From Acidobacteriota bacterium (GTDB taxonomy: Bacteria; Acidobacteriota; Thermoanaerobaculia; UBA5066): 64,000 nucleotides of DNA. The notes under the pieces were generated by a model. It was not told where the DNA came from. It saw only the letters and a program-made list of their open reading frames with translations, and did no database searches. Of this stretch, positions 54,767 to 62,727 are shown piece by piece. The position numbers were made by a program, and so were the translations under genes. The stretch's first letter is position 1; every line of letters begins with the position of its first letter. Where the stretch lies: contig JADJVE010000002.1 of NCBI GenBank assembly GCA_016716715.1, forward strand, positions 459,430 through 523,429. The letters run 5' to 3'.

Positions 54767-55633
54767 TCACCCCGCCCACGGAAGCGTGAACCGGGCGAGG
54801 GGCGCGCATTCGCGCGCTCTCTTCTCGAGCCCGACGACTTCGACGTCGAGCCCGGAGATGCTGGGCGTCCCAAGCAGAAAATGGAAATGGCGCAGCTCCG
54901 GCCCGTCGAACAGGTCGTCGGCGTGCCGGCGGGCCGCGCCCCGGGCGAGCCTCGCGCGCGGCCCGCCTCCCCCGCCGGCCACGAGGAACGTCTTCGCGCC
55001 GCGGACGAAGTGCTCGTAGCTGTGGACGTGTCCCGCGACCATCGCGAGCGTCTTTCGCGCCGCGGCAAAGGGCGGCACGAACGCCCGCCGCACGTGGAGC
55101 TCGTCTCCCGTGACCGTGCTGTTCGTGAACGGCGGATGGTGGACGAATACGACGACGCCGCGGACGGCGGGGTCCGCGTCGAGCGCCGCGAGCGTCTCGC
55201 CGAGCCACGACTCCTGCTCCCTCCATGCCTCTCTTCCGAGCTCACGCTCGTTGGAATCGAGAAACAGCAGCCCGAGAGACCCATAGGTCTCGGCGTACCA
55301 GCGCCGTCCGGCGAGAGTCGGGAACCTTTCGAAGAAATTCCGCAAGGCGATCCGCGACCTGAGCCAGTACTCGTGGTTCCCGAGGATCGGGAGGATCGGG
55401 ATGCCCGCGGCGCGGAGCGGCTGTGTCAGCGCGTCGAAGAACTCCCAGTCCCGGCGGGACGATCCCTGGAAGACGAGATCGCCGAGGCCCACGACGAAGT
55501 CCGGGCTCCGCGCCGCGATCTCCGCGACGAGGCGACGGCGCTCCTCGGGGTTCGACTCCCTCCAGAACTCCGCGCGCGACGTGCGCTGAAGGTCGCCGAC
55601 GACGGCGAAGCGTCCGGACTTCGCCTCGATCAA
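54767..55633 (-). CDS. metallophosphoesterase (calcineurin-like)
   Basis: 288 residues. TTG 55633 overlaps the GDPD stop (TTGA). Metal ligands: GDLQR (first motif, with Gln in place of the usual His), GDLVFQG, GNHEYW, VHHPPF and GHVHSYEH. No clear signal peptide, so probably cytoplasmic. It may hydrolyse phosphodiesters or phosphomonoesters. The gene order M24 peptidase, GDPD, MPE with 4-bp overlaps suggests that a diester is cut by GDPD and its product handled here, but this is inferred from context only. Confidence 0.85.
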   Translation of the reverse strand: MIEAKSGRFAVVGDLQRTSRAEFWRESNPEERRRLVAEIAARSPDFVVGLGDLVFQGSSRRDWEFFDALTQPLRAAGIPILPILGNHEYWLRSRIALRNFFERFPTLAGRRWYAETYGSLGLLFLDSNERELGREAWREQESWLGETLAALDADPAVRGVVVFVHHPPFTNSTVTGDELHVRRAFVPPFAAARKTLAMVAGHVHSYEHFVRGAKTFLVAGGGGGPRARLARGAARRHADDLFDGPELRHFHFLLGTPSISGLDVEVVGLEKRARECAPLARFTLPWAG

Positions 55634-56607
55634 GCGGCTCCCACGATCCCTCGGAGGAGCCCTGGGTCGTCCGTGATGATCCCGTCGACGCCCAGCGTCG
55701 CGAGATCGCGGAGGCGCGGCTCGTCGTTCAGGGTCCAGGCGACGACGCTCACGATACGGCCGCGCCGCCGGGCCCGCAGGACGTGGTCGATCTCGTCCCG
55801 GAAGTCGCCCCACGTCCGGCGCCCGAGGCCCATCGAGACGTGCGAAAACCCCGCACGCCGGGCGGTCCGAACGACCCCCGGCAGCTCGAAGTCCGCCGTC
55901 GGCACGATCGCGTCCGGCAGCGGATCGCGGCGCGCCTCCTCCGCGAGAGCCGCCGCGATCTCGCGCTGCGGCGTGAGGAGGTGATACGTGAGCCCGCGGC
56001 GGTGATCCGGCCTCCGAACACGCTCGGCGAGGAGCCGGAGGAGCCTCACGGCCTCGGGCGCCGCGTCGGCGCCCAGTTTGACGTCGAGAAACACGTGACC
56101 GAGCCGCCCCGCGCCCGGCGCCCAGGCGAGGAGGTCGTCGAGGAGCGCCGGCGCCACCTCGGGACGGCGCGAACCGTCGAGAGGGTTCGCGAGTCCTTCC
56201 GTCGCGCGCACGTACCCGTAGTGCTCGAGGAACAGTGCCTTCTCGCACTCGCGGACGGGGCGACGAAGCCCCGACCCGAGGACCGGCAGGGCCGGGAGAA
56301 ACGCGAAATCCCCCTCCACCCCCGCCTGGCGCACGAGCGCGACGCCTGCGGACGGCTCGGCATCGTGCCAGAGCACGAAACAGCCGTCGCGCGTGACGCA
56401 GACGTCCGTCTCGATCGCGTCCGCCCCGATCTCGAGTGCCTTCTCGAAGGACGCCAGCGTGTTTTCGGGGGCGAACCGGGCCGCTCCCCGGTGGCCGATC
56501 ACCCAGACCCGGCCCGCCGCGCGCCGCGCGGGCAGCGCCCGCCGGAACAAGCCCGCGAGGGACCGCACGATCCGCCGCGGGAGCGAGGCGTCGCCGAGGT
56601 ACGTCAT
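55630..56607 (-). CDS. glycerophosphodiester phosphodiesterase
   Basis: 325 residues, ATG 56607 overlapping the M24 stop (ATGA). The catalytic motif HRGAARFAPENT and metal ligands IETDVCVTRDG and WHDAEP are present; the C-terminal EIDHVL..WTLNDEPRL and GVDGIITDDPGLL match GDPD. It hydrolyses glycerophosphodiesters from phospholipids to glycerol 3-phosphate and an alcohol. No clear signal peptide; an N-terminal basic stretch (1-30) precedes the domain. Confidence 0.92.
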   Translation of the reverse strand: MTYLGDASLPRRIVRSLAGLFRRALPARRAAGRVWVIGHRGAARFAPENTLASFEKALEIGADAIETDVCVTRDGCFVLWHDAEPSAGVALVRQAGVEGDFAFLPALPVLGSGLRRPVRECEKALFLEHYGYVRATEGLANPLDGSRRPEVAPALLDDLLAWAPGAGRLGHVFLDVKLGADAAPEAVRLLRLLAERVRRPDHRRGLTYHLLTPQREIAAALAEEARRDPLPDAIVPTADFELPGVVRTARRAGFSHVSMGLGRRTWGDFRDEIDHVLRARRRGRIVSVVAWTLNDEPRLRDLATLGVDGIITDDPGLLRGIVGAA

Positions 56608-57956
56608 TTCACGAGATGCAGCCTCGTCTGGCGCGGGAGGACGAACGAGATCGTCCCGTCGGCGGCGATCGCCGCGTCCTCCTCCTGCATCATCGAGACG
56701 GGCTGGCCGTTCCACTCGGAAACCGGCGTCGTCGCCTGCAGCTCGATCGAGAACCACGCGGACGGGATCAGCTTCACGTCTCCGCGCCCCGGGATCGCCT
56801 GCTGGCGGTCCCAGAGGCCGACGATCGGACCCGCGCCGTGGCCGTGGTCCCCGATCGGGTGCGAGTAGACCGATCCCTCGAGCCCGGCCGCCTTCGCGGC
56901 GGCGAGCGCGTCGAGGAGCACCTCGTTGCCCGTGCGGCCCGGCTTCATCCGCGCGAGAACGAGGTCCTGCAGGCGGTTCGAGGCGAGAAGCGCCTTCTTC
57001 AAACCCTCGGGCGCGTCCGCCTCGCCCTCCCTGAGCACGTAGGCCATGTGCTGCGTGTCGGTGTTCAGGCCCATCGCCCTGATTCCGAAGTCGCAGTGCA
57101 GGACGTCGCCGCGCTGGATCACGACGGGCTTCGTCTCGGCGAGGCTGCTCTTCGCCGTCACGCCGGGGCGCTGAACGTCGACCGTCGGCGGGAACCACTC
57201 GCCGAGGCCCAGGTCGTTGACGCGCTGGCGCATCCACCAGACGACGTCCTCGGTCGTCGTGACGCCCGGCGTGATGACTTCGGCCGAGAACGCTTTCGCG
57301 ATGATCCCGTGCGCGATTCCCATCATCCGGCGGTACGTCGGAAGCATGCCGGGCACGCGCGTCTCGATGACCTCGAGCGGGAGAAGCTCGGCGCGGACGA
57401 TCTTCTCCTTCCACGGCCCGAGCGCCTCCTCCAGCTCCTCGCGGTCGCCCGCCGAGAGGCCGTCCGAGAACGCGTGCGTCTTCGAGACGTCGACGGCGAT
57501 CGCCGCGGGCTTCCTCTCGTCGACGAGCTTGCGCAGCAGCGCCCACTGGGCGTTTCCCCAGAGCTCGCGGTTCTCGACCTCCGGGTCGCGGTACACGGTG
57601 TAGAGGCCGCCGTTCGAGCCGCCGCCGAGGGCGAGGCGCTCGACGCCCTTCTCCGGCCCGCGGTCGTGAAAGACGAGGATCGTCCGGCGGCGCGCGGCCA
57701 TCGTCGAGGGCGAGACGAGCGAGAAGAAGACCGGGTCCTCGTGGTACTCGCGGCACACGACGAGCCACATCGCGACGCCGTGCTTCCTCATGAGCGCCGG
57801 CACGACCTTCTCGAGCCGCTCCTTCACCCACTCCTGCCGGATCGCGTGCTGCTCGCGCATCGGGGGGAGCGTCTCGACGGCGGCCGCGGGCGCCGCCAGC
57901 GGAATGCAAAAGGAAAAGAGAATGAGATTTCTTCGAGTGGAAGAGAGCAGGGCCAA
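56604..57956 (-). CDS. M24 family metallopeptidase (aminopeptidase P-like), exported
   Basis: 450 residues. TTG 57956 with GAGGTG six bases upstream. Signal peptide (about 1-25) predicts export. The pita-bread domain has metal ligands in CDFGIRAMGLNTDTQH (Asp pair), GDHGHGAG (His), SIELQ (Glu) and QEEDAAI (Glu). It would remove N-terminal residues, possibly before Pro. An AT-rich repeat copy (57926-57947) encodes part of the signal peptide. It is first in a three-gene overlapping unit. Confidence 0.9.
   Translation of the reverse strand: MALLSSTRRNLILFSFCIPLAAPAAAVETLPPMREQHAIRQEWVKERLEKVVPALMRKHGVAMWLVVCREYHEDPVFFSLVSPSTMAARRRTILVFHDRGPEKGVERLALGGGSNGGLYTVYRDPEVENRELWGNAQWALLRKLVDERKPAAIAVDVSKTHAFSDGLSAGDREELEEALGPWKEKIVRAELLPLEVIETRVPGMLPTYRRMMGIAHGIIAKAFSAEVITPGVTTTEDVVWWMRQRVNDLGLGEWFPPTVDVQRPGVTAKSSLAETKPVVIQRGDVLHCDFGIRAMGLNTDTQHMAYVLREGEADAPEGLKKALLASNRLQDLVLARMKPGRTGNEVLLDALAAAKAAGLEGSVYSHPIGDHGHGAGPIVGLWDRQQAIPGRGDVKLIPSAWFSIELQATTPVSEWNGQPVSMMQEEDAAIAADGTISFVLPRQTRLHLVK
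57926..57947 (+). repeat. AT-rich motif copy 9
   Basis: ATTTCTTCGAGTGGAAGAGA in the 5' part of the M24 peptidase gene, on the strand opposite to the gene. Confidence 0.4.
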
Positions 57957-58010
57957 GTCGTCACCTCGCCGAATCGGTGGGGAGAGTGTAACGGCGCCGG
58001 ATCGCGGCCG

Positions 58011-59618
58011 TCAGGCCGCGCGCTCGGCCGCGGACTTCGCCGGCACGAACGTCATCGCGCGCTCGGCGAGCGCCGTGATCGTGAGCGACGGGTTGACGCC
58101 GGGGTTCGCGGAGATCGCCGAGCCGTCGACGACCCAGAGGCCGTCGTACCCGAAGACGCGGTTTTTCGCGTCGATGACGCCACCCGCGGGCGTCTCGCCC
58201 ATGCAGCAGCCGCCGAGGATGTGCGCGGTCGTCGGGATGCCGAGCAGCGTCTCCGTCAGAAGGCTCTGCGTGAAGCCGCCGAGCTTCTCCTCGACGCGGC
58301 GCGCAAGCTCCGTCGCCTCGGGCACCCACGCCTTCGCGGGAGTGCCCGTGCCCGGCGCCGTCGCGAGCGCGTGGCGGAAGCCGTTGCGCAGCCCGCGGCC
58401 GAGCGTCATGCGCAGCGTGCCGTCCACGGTGCGCATGTAGAGGAGGATCATCGTGTGCTTCGCCCAGTCGGGCGTGAGCCACGCCTTCAGCGTCTTGCCA
58501 GGGTGGCGGAAGAGGAGGCCGAGCGCGTTCGCGAGGCGCTCGGCCACCGTGTCGCCGGGCGCGTGCGGCATCGCGAGGAGGCGGAAGAAGCCGGAGCCCG
58601 CCGGGTAGCGGACGGGCTCGAGGTGCGAGTGCTCGTCCGTCTCGAGGATCGACCCGATCGCGATCCCCTTCGAGAGGTCCTCGTTCTTGTCGCTCACGAC
58701 GCCCATGAGGACCTCGGAGTTCGTCCGGACGAAATCGCCGATGCGGTCCGAGATCTTCGGCAGGCCCTCCGGGCTCTCCTTGAGCTTCAGGAGGAGCTCG
58801 ACGGTCCCGATGACGCCGCCCGCGAAGACGACGTTTCGCGCGGTCATCGTCGTCTTCTTCCTCAGGAACGGGAACGGCTCGCGGCCGCGGCGGACGGTCA
58901 GCTCGTAGCCGCCGCCCTCGAGCGGCTTGACCCACGTGACTTCGGCGTCGGGCTCGATCCGCACGCCCTTTTTCTCGGCGAACCAGAGGTAGTTCTTGTC
59001 GAGCGTGTTCTTGGCGCCGTGGCGGCAGCCGATCATGCAGGCGCCGCAGGAGTGGCAGCCCGTCCGCTCGGGGCCCTCGCCGCCGAAGTACGGATCCGGC
59101 ACCGTGACGCCGGGCTCGCCGAAGAAAACGGCCACGTCGGTGGACTGCCACTTGTCCACGAGGCCGAGGTCCCGTCCGACGTCGCGCAGCACGTCGTCCG
59201 GCGGCGAGGTAAACGGGACGCGCGTCGTACCGAGCATCCGCTTCGCCGTCGCGTAGTGCGCCGCGAGCTCCCGTTTCCAGTCCGCGAGGGACGCCCACGA
59301 CGGCGACGTGAAGAACGAGTCCCCGGGCACGGGCAGCGTGTTCGCGTAGACGAGCGAGCCGCCCCCCACGCCGACGCCCGAAAGCGCCGTGACGTGCTTC
59401 AGGAACGTCATCTTGAAGAGGCCGCGGAAGCCGAGGCCCGGCAGCCAGAAATATTTGGGGAGGTTCCAGTTGGTCTTCGGAAAATCCTCCGGAGAGAAGC
59501 GCGTTCCCTTCTCGAGGACGACCACCCGCCAGCCTTTCTCCGCGAGGCGCAGCGCCGACACGCTTCCGCCGAAGCCGGAGCCCACGACGGCAAAGTCGGT
59601 GTCGAAGTCGCGCGCCAC
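58011..59618 (-). CDS. GMC-family FAD oxidoreductase with ferredoxin-like Cys motif
   Basis: 535 residues, GTG 59618. FAD motif VVGSGFGGSVSALRLAE at the N-terminus, GMC signature GVGVGGGSLVYAN, and C-terminal HILGGCCMGETPAGGV and SAISANPGVNPSLT. Cys188, 191, 194 and 198 form a C-x2-C-x2-C-x3-C set, like a [4Fe-4S] site; this is seen in some GMC oxidoreductases related to cholesterol oxidase. It may oxidise a sterol-like or other alcohol. The substrate is unknown. Confidence 0.85.
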   Translation of the reverse strand: MARDFDTDFAVVGSGFGGSVSALRLAEKGWRVVVLEKGTRFSPEDFPKTNWNLPKYFWLPGLGFRGLFKMTFLKHVTALSGVGVGGGSLVYANTLPVPGDSFFTSPSWASLADWKRELAAHYATAKRMLGTTRVPFTSPPDDVLRDVGRDLGLVDKWQSTDVAVFFGEPGVTVPDPYFGGEGPERTGCHSCGACMIGCRHGAKNTLDKNYLWFAEKKGVRIEPDAEVTWVKPLEGGGYELTVRRGREPFPFLRKKTTMTARNVVFAGGVIGTVELLLKLKESPEGLPKISDRIGDFVRTNSEVLMGVVSDKNEDLSKGIAIGSILETDEHSHLEPVRYPAGSGFFRLLAMPHAPGDTVAERLANALGLLFRHPGKTLKAWLTPDWAKHTMILLYMRTVDGTLRMTLGRGLRNGFRHALATAPGTGTPAKAWVPEATELARRVEEKLGGFTQSLLTETLLGIPTTAHILGGCCMGETPAGGVIDAKNRVFGYDGLWVVDGSAISANPGVNPSLTITALAERAMTFVPAKSAAERAA

Positions 59619-59691
59619 GCGGCGAGTCTATCGCCGCAGCGAAAAGGGCCGCGCGCGCGTGCTACGCTGGAGACGGAGTCCGAGGCTCACC

Positions 59692-60141
59692 ATGGGAAAG
59701 ATCCTCATCTTCGCGGCCGCCGTCGTCTTCGCGATCTGGTACTTCCGGCACAAACCGGCCGACCCCGTCACGACGTCCGAAGCCTCCCCGGCCGTCTCCG
59801 CGGGCCCCGGCTGCATCCAGGAAGCCGAGAACGCGAGCCGCCTCCTTGCCGACGCCTCGCGCCTCCTCGCGAACATGCCGGTGGACGCGAACGCGTGGAG
59901 CGACGCCGAAAACCGCACGACGCAGGCGATCGGGCGCGCCGAGTCCGCCTGTTCGGGCGGGAACACGGAGGCCGAGCGCTCCGCCCTTGCCGACGCCCGC
60001 GAGGCGCTTTCGCTCGTGAGGACATCGCTGTCGGAAGCGTCCAGCGCGGCGAAGGGATCGGGCGGGTTCCAGGGTGCGCTGCGCCAGGAGCAGATCGACA
60101 CGCACCTGTCGTCCGCGAAGACGAAGCTCGGTCTGCGGTAG
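59692..60141 (+). CDS. small unknown membrane-anchored protein
   Basis: 149 residues, ATG 59692. One N-terminal membrane helix (3-18), then a charged helical region rich in Ala, Ser and Leu (about 50-149, NASRLLADASRLLANMP and RLEAxx-type repeats), likely an exported helical bundle. No family recognised. It is divergent from the GMC gene over 73 bp and ends 3 bp from the convergent thrC stop. Confidence 0.6.
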   Translation: MGKILIFAAAVVFAIWYFRHKPADPVTTSEASPAVSAGPGCIQEAENASRLLADASRLLANMPVDANAWSDAENRTTQAIGRAESACSGGNTEAERSALADAREALSLVRTSLSEASSAAKGSGGFQGALRQEQIDTHLSSAKTKLGLR

Positions 60142-60144
60142 GCC

Positions 60145-61302
60145 CTACTCGACGTACTTGTAGCCGGTCCCCGTGTCGAAGACGACGATCCGCTCGCCGC
60201 GGTCGACCTTGCCCTGCGCGACGAGCTTCTTCACGGCCTCCCACGCGGCGCCGCCCTCGGGCGCGGCGAAGAGGCCCTCGTGCGAGGCCAGCTCGAGGAC
60301 GCCGCGGCGCATCTCGTCGTCCGTGACCGTCACGGCCTCGCCCTTCGAGGCGCGGAGGATCTTCAGGATCAGGTAATCCGCGTAGGCCTTCGGAACTCGC
60401 AGGCCGCTCGCGTACGTATGCGCGTTCTCGAAGCGGACGGAGACGTCCTTCCCCTCCGCGACCGCCTTCGGGATGGGTGCGCAGCCCTCGGCCTGGACGC
60501 TGACCATGCGCGGGCGCGCGGAGCCGATCCAGCCGAGCTTCTCCATCTCGTCGAACGCCTTCCACATCCCGATGAGCCCCGTGCCCCCGCCCGTCGGGTA
60601 GACGACGACGTCGGGCAGCGTCCAGCCGAGCTGCTCGGCGATCTCGTAGCCCATCGTCTTCTTCCCCTCGACGCGGTACGGCTCCTTCAGCGTCGAGACG
60701 TCGAACCAGCCCTCGGCTTCCTTCCTCTCACCGACGATCCTTCCGCAGTCGTCGATGAGGCCGTCCACGAGGCCGACGTTCGCGCCGTACGCCTCGCACT
60801 CGATGCGGAAGACCTTCGGCGTGTCCTTCGGCATGAAGACGTGGCACTCGAGGCCCGCTTTCGCGGCGTACGCGGCCGCGGCGCCGCCGGCGTTGCCCGC
60901 CGTCGGGAGCGCGATCTTTCTCGCGCCGAGCGCCTTCGCCATCGTGACCGCCGCGCCGAGGCCGCGCGCCTTGAAGGAGCCCGTCGGGTTGCCGGCCTCT
61001 TCCTTGATCCAGAGGCTCCGCATCCCGTGCGCCGCGCCAAGGCGGTTCGCGCGCAGGAGAGGCGTGCCGCCCTCTCCGAGCGTGACGATCTCCGCGGCCG
61101 AGCGCGCCGGCATCACCTCGTGCCAGCGCCACATCCCCGGCGGCCGGGCGCCCACGTCGTCGCGGCGGAACGGCGCGAGGTCGTACTCGGCGAAGAGCGA
61201 GCCGGCGCAGCCCGCTTTCGTGCAGACGTTCAGGAGCGGCCCGACGTCGTACGTCGCCGGGCATTTCGTGCAGGCGAGGTGGGAGAGGCGCGAGAACGTC
61301 AC
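60145..61302 (-). CDS. thrC: threonine synthase
   Basis: 385 residues, GTG 61302. PLP enzyme converting O-phosphohomoserine to threonine, cytoplasmic. The PLP Lys lies in NPTGSFKARG, and GNAGGAAAAYAAKAG is the cofactor phosphate-binding loop. GGGTGLIGMWKAF follows. A zinc-finger-like Cys cluster at the N-terminus (CTKC...CTKAGC) matches one threonine-synthase subfamily. Gene start overlaps nothing; the lipoprotein gene lies 4 bp upstream on the same strand. Confidence 0.88.
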   Translation of the reverse strand: MTFSRLSHLACTKCPATYDVGPLLNVCTKAGCAGSLFAEYDLAPFRRDDVGARPPGMWRWHEVMPARSAAEIVTLGEGGTPLLRANRLGAAHGMRSLWIKEEAGNPTGSFKARGLGAAVTMAKALGARKIALPTAGNAGGAAAAYAAKAGLECHVFMPKDTPKVFRIECEAYGANVGLVDGLIDDCGRIVGERKEAEGWFDVSTLKEPYRVEGKKTMGYEIAEQLGWTLPDVVVYPTGGGTGLIGMWKAFDEMEKLGWIGSARPRMVSVQAEGCAPIPKAVAEGKDVSVRFENAHTYASGLRVPKAYADYLILKILRASKGEAVTVTDDEMRRGVLELASHEGLFAAPEGGAAWEAVKKLVAQGKVDRGERIVVFDTGTGYKYVE

Positions 61303-61306
61303 GCCG

Positions 61307-61657
61307 TCACTGGGCGACGATGCCGATCGCCTTGCCGGTTGCGCAGTCGATCCGCAGGAACTGCTGCGACGTCATGCCGTACTTCCCGCCGCCGAAGACG
61401 CCCGGGTCCACCCCGTAGTCGCCCTTTCCACCGGCGGACCGGCGCAGGAGGAGCTCGGTCTTGTCGCGCGGGTCGACCATGGGGTTGCGGCAGACCCCGT
61501 CCGCCTTGGGTTCGTCGTACTTGCCGATGCCCGAGCGCGCCACCATGAAGTGGTCCGGGGGGTCGAACGGAACGCCGACGACCGGCCCGGACATGTCGCC
61601 GCCCGTGGACGCGCAGCCGGCAAGGGTGAGAGCGAGAACGGCCAGAGACCTCTTCAT
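61307..61657 (-). CDS. small lipoprotein of unknown function
   Basis: 116 residues, ATG 61657 with an AGGAG site. Lipobox LTLAGC at about 12-17, so lipid-anchored. The mature part has several Gly/Asp turns and one Cys pair candidate (VCRNPM and IDCATG), which may form a disulfide. No family recognised. Confidence 0.65.
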   Translation of the reverse strand: MKRSLAVLALTLAGCASTGGDMSGPVVGVPFDPPDHFMVARSGIGKYDEPKADGVCRNPMVDPRDKTELLLRRSAGGKGDYGVDPGVFGGGKYGMTSQQFLRIDCATGKAIGIVAQ

Positions 61658-61665
61658 GACGGCTC

Positions 61666-62700
61666 CTATCGGGTTTCGGTGATCTTGCGGATTCCGCGCG
61701 GGTGGTCGGGGTCGAGGCCGCGCGCACGCGCCGCGTGGAAGGCGAGGAGCTGCCCGGGCAGGATCGAGACGAGCGGGGACAGGAGCTCGGGCACGCGCGG
61801 AACGCCGAGCGCCCCGCGGCGGCGCGGACCGATCGCGAGAACGGGGCTGCCCCGCCGCCGCAGCTCGCGCCCGAGCGCCTCGACTTCGCGCGCCGGACGC
61901 GAGCCGGGCGGCGAGACGAGGATGACGGGCAGGTCCCGCTCGGCCATCGCGATCGGGCCGTGCTGGAAGTCCGCGGCCGAGTACGGCTCGGCCAGGAGCA
62001 GCGCGAGCTCCTTGAGCTTGAGCGCGATCTCGCAGGCCGTCGGGTAATGCAGCCCGCGCCCGATCACGACCGCGCGCTGGGCGTGGGCGAGCGATCCGGC
62101 GGCCGCTTCGGCCTCGGGCTCGACGCCGAGGGCCTCGTCCATGGCGTCCGGAGCGGCTTCGAGTGCGGCGAGGTCCCTCCTCCGTCCGCCCATCGACAGA
62201 ACGAGCAGCGCGACCGCGGCCAGCTGCGCCGTGTAGGTCTTCGTCGCCGCGACGCTGCGCTCGAGTCCCGCATGGAGCGGAAGCACCCACTCGGCCGCCC
62301 GCGCGAGCGGGCTCGCCGCGTCGTTCACGATCGCGAGCGTCGGGGCCCCGGCGCGGCGGGCCGCGGCGACGGTCTCCACGACGTCCGGCGACCGGCCCGA
62401 CTGCGAGATCCCGATCACGAGCGCGCCCTGTACGCGCGGCGGCCGGCCGTAGAGCGTCACGAGGGACGGCGCCGCGAGCGCGACGGGCAGGCGGTGGACG
62501 ATCCCGAAGGCGTACTGAGCGTAGCGGGCCGCGTTGTCGGACGTTCCGCGAGCCGCGACGAGAACCCACGAGAGGTCGAATTTCGCGAGCCGCGCCGCGA
62601 GCGCCGCCGTCCGCCGCCCTTCCCGCGCGAGGACGCGCGCCACGGCGTGCGGCTGCTCGCCGATCTCGGCCCGGAGAACGGAGCGCGCGGCGCGGGGCAT
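61666..62700 (-). CDS. SIS-domain protein, GlmS-like isomerase without glutaminase domain
   Basis: 344 residues, ATG 62700. Two SIS sugar-phosphate isomerase domains: LVAARGTSDNAARYAQYAFG and GISQSGRSPDVVE in the first, and IGRGLHYPTACEIALKLKEL and DFQHGPIAM in the second. It matches the isomerase half of glucosamine-6-phosphate synthase, but the N-terminal glutaminase is absent, as in AgaS/FrlB-type proteins that act on aminosugar or fructosamine phosphates. Divergent from the PLD gene over 27 bp. Confidence 0.9.
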   Translation of the reverse strand: MPRAARSVLRAEIGEQPHAVARVLAREGRRTAALAARLAKFDLSWVLVAARGTSDNAARYAQYAFGIVHRLPVALAAPSLVTLYGRPPRVQGALVIGISQSGRSPDVVETVAAARRAGAPTLAIVNDAASPLARAAEWVLPLHAGLERSVAATKTYTAQLAAVALLVLSMGGRRRDLAALEAAPDAMDEALGVEPEAEAAAGSLAHAQRAVVIGRGLHYPTACEIALKLKELALLLAEPYSAADFQHGPIAMAERDLPVILVSPPGSRPAREVEALGRELRRRGSPVLAIGPRRRGALGVPRVPELLSPLVSILPGQLLAFHAARARGLDPDHPRGIRKITETR

Positions 62701-62727
62701 CGTGCGAGGATAGCGCGGAGGCCCGCC

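Noticed and set aside
55321..55345. Possible tenth AT-rich motif, TTTCTTCGAAAGG on the minus strand
   Set aside because: The right half (AAGAG) is missing and the bases encode a normal NFFERFPTLAG stretch of the phosphoesterase.
58175..58210. Metal site in the C-terminal CCMGET of the GMC oxidoreductase
   Set aside because: The adjacent cysteines are a common feature of this GMC subgroup and have no partner ligands nearby.
56436..60326. 1,296-codon open frame on the plus strand
   Set aside because: It lies opposite five well-supported genes (M24 peptidase, GMC oxidoreductase and others), is Arg/Asp-rich without domains, and is a typical high-GC shadow frame.
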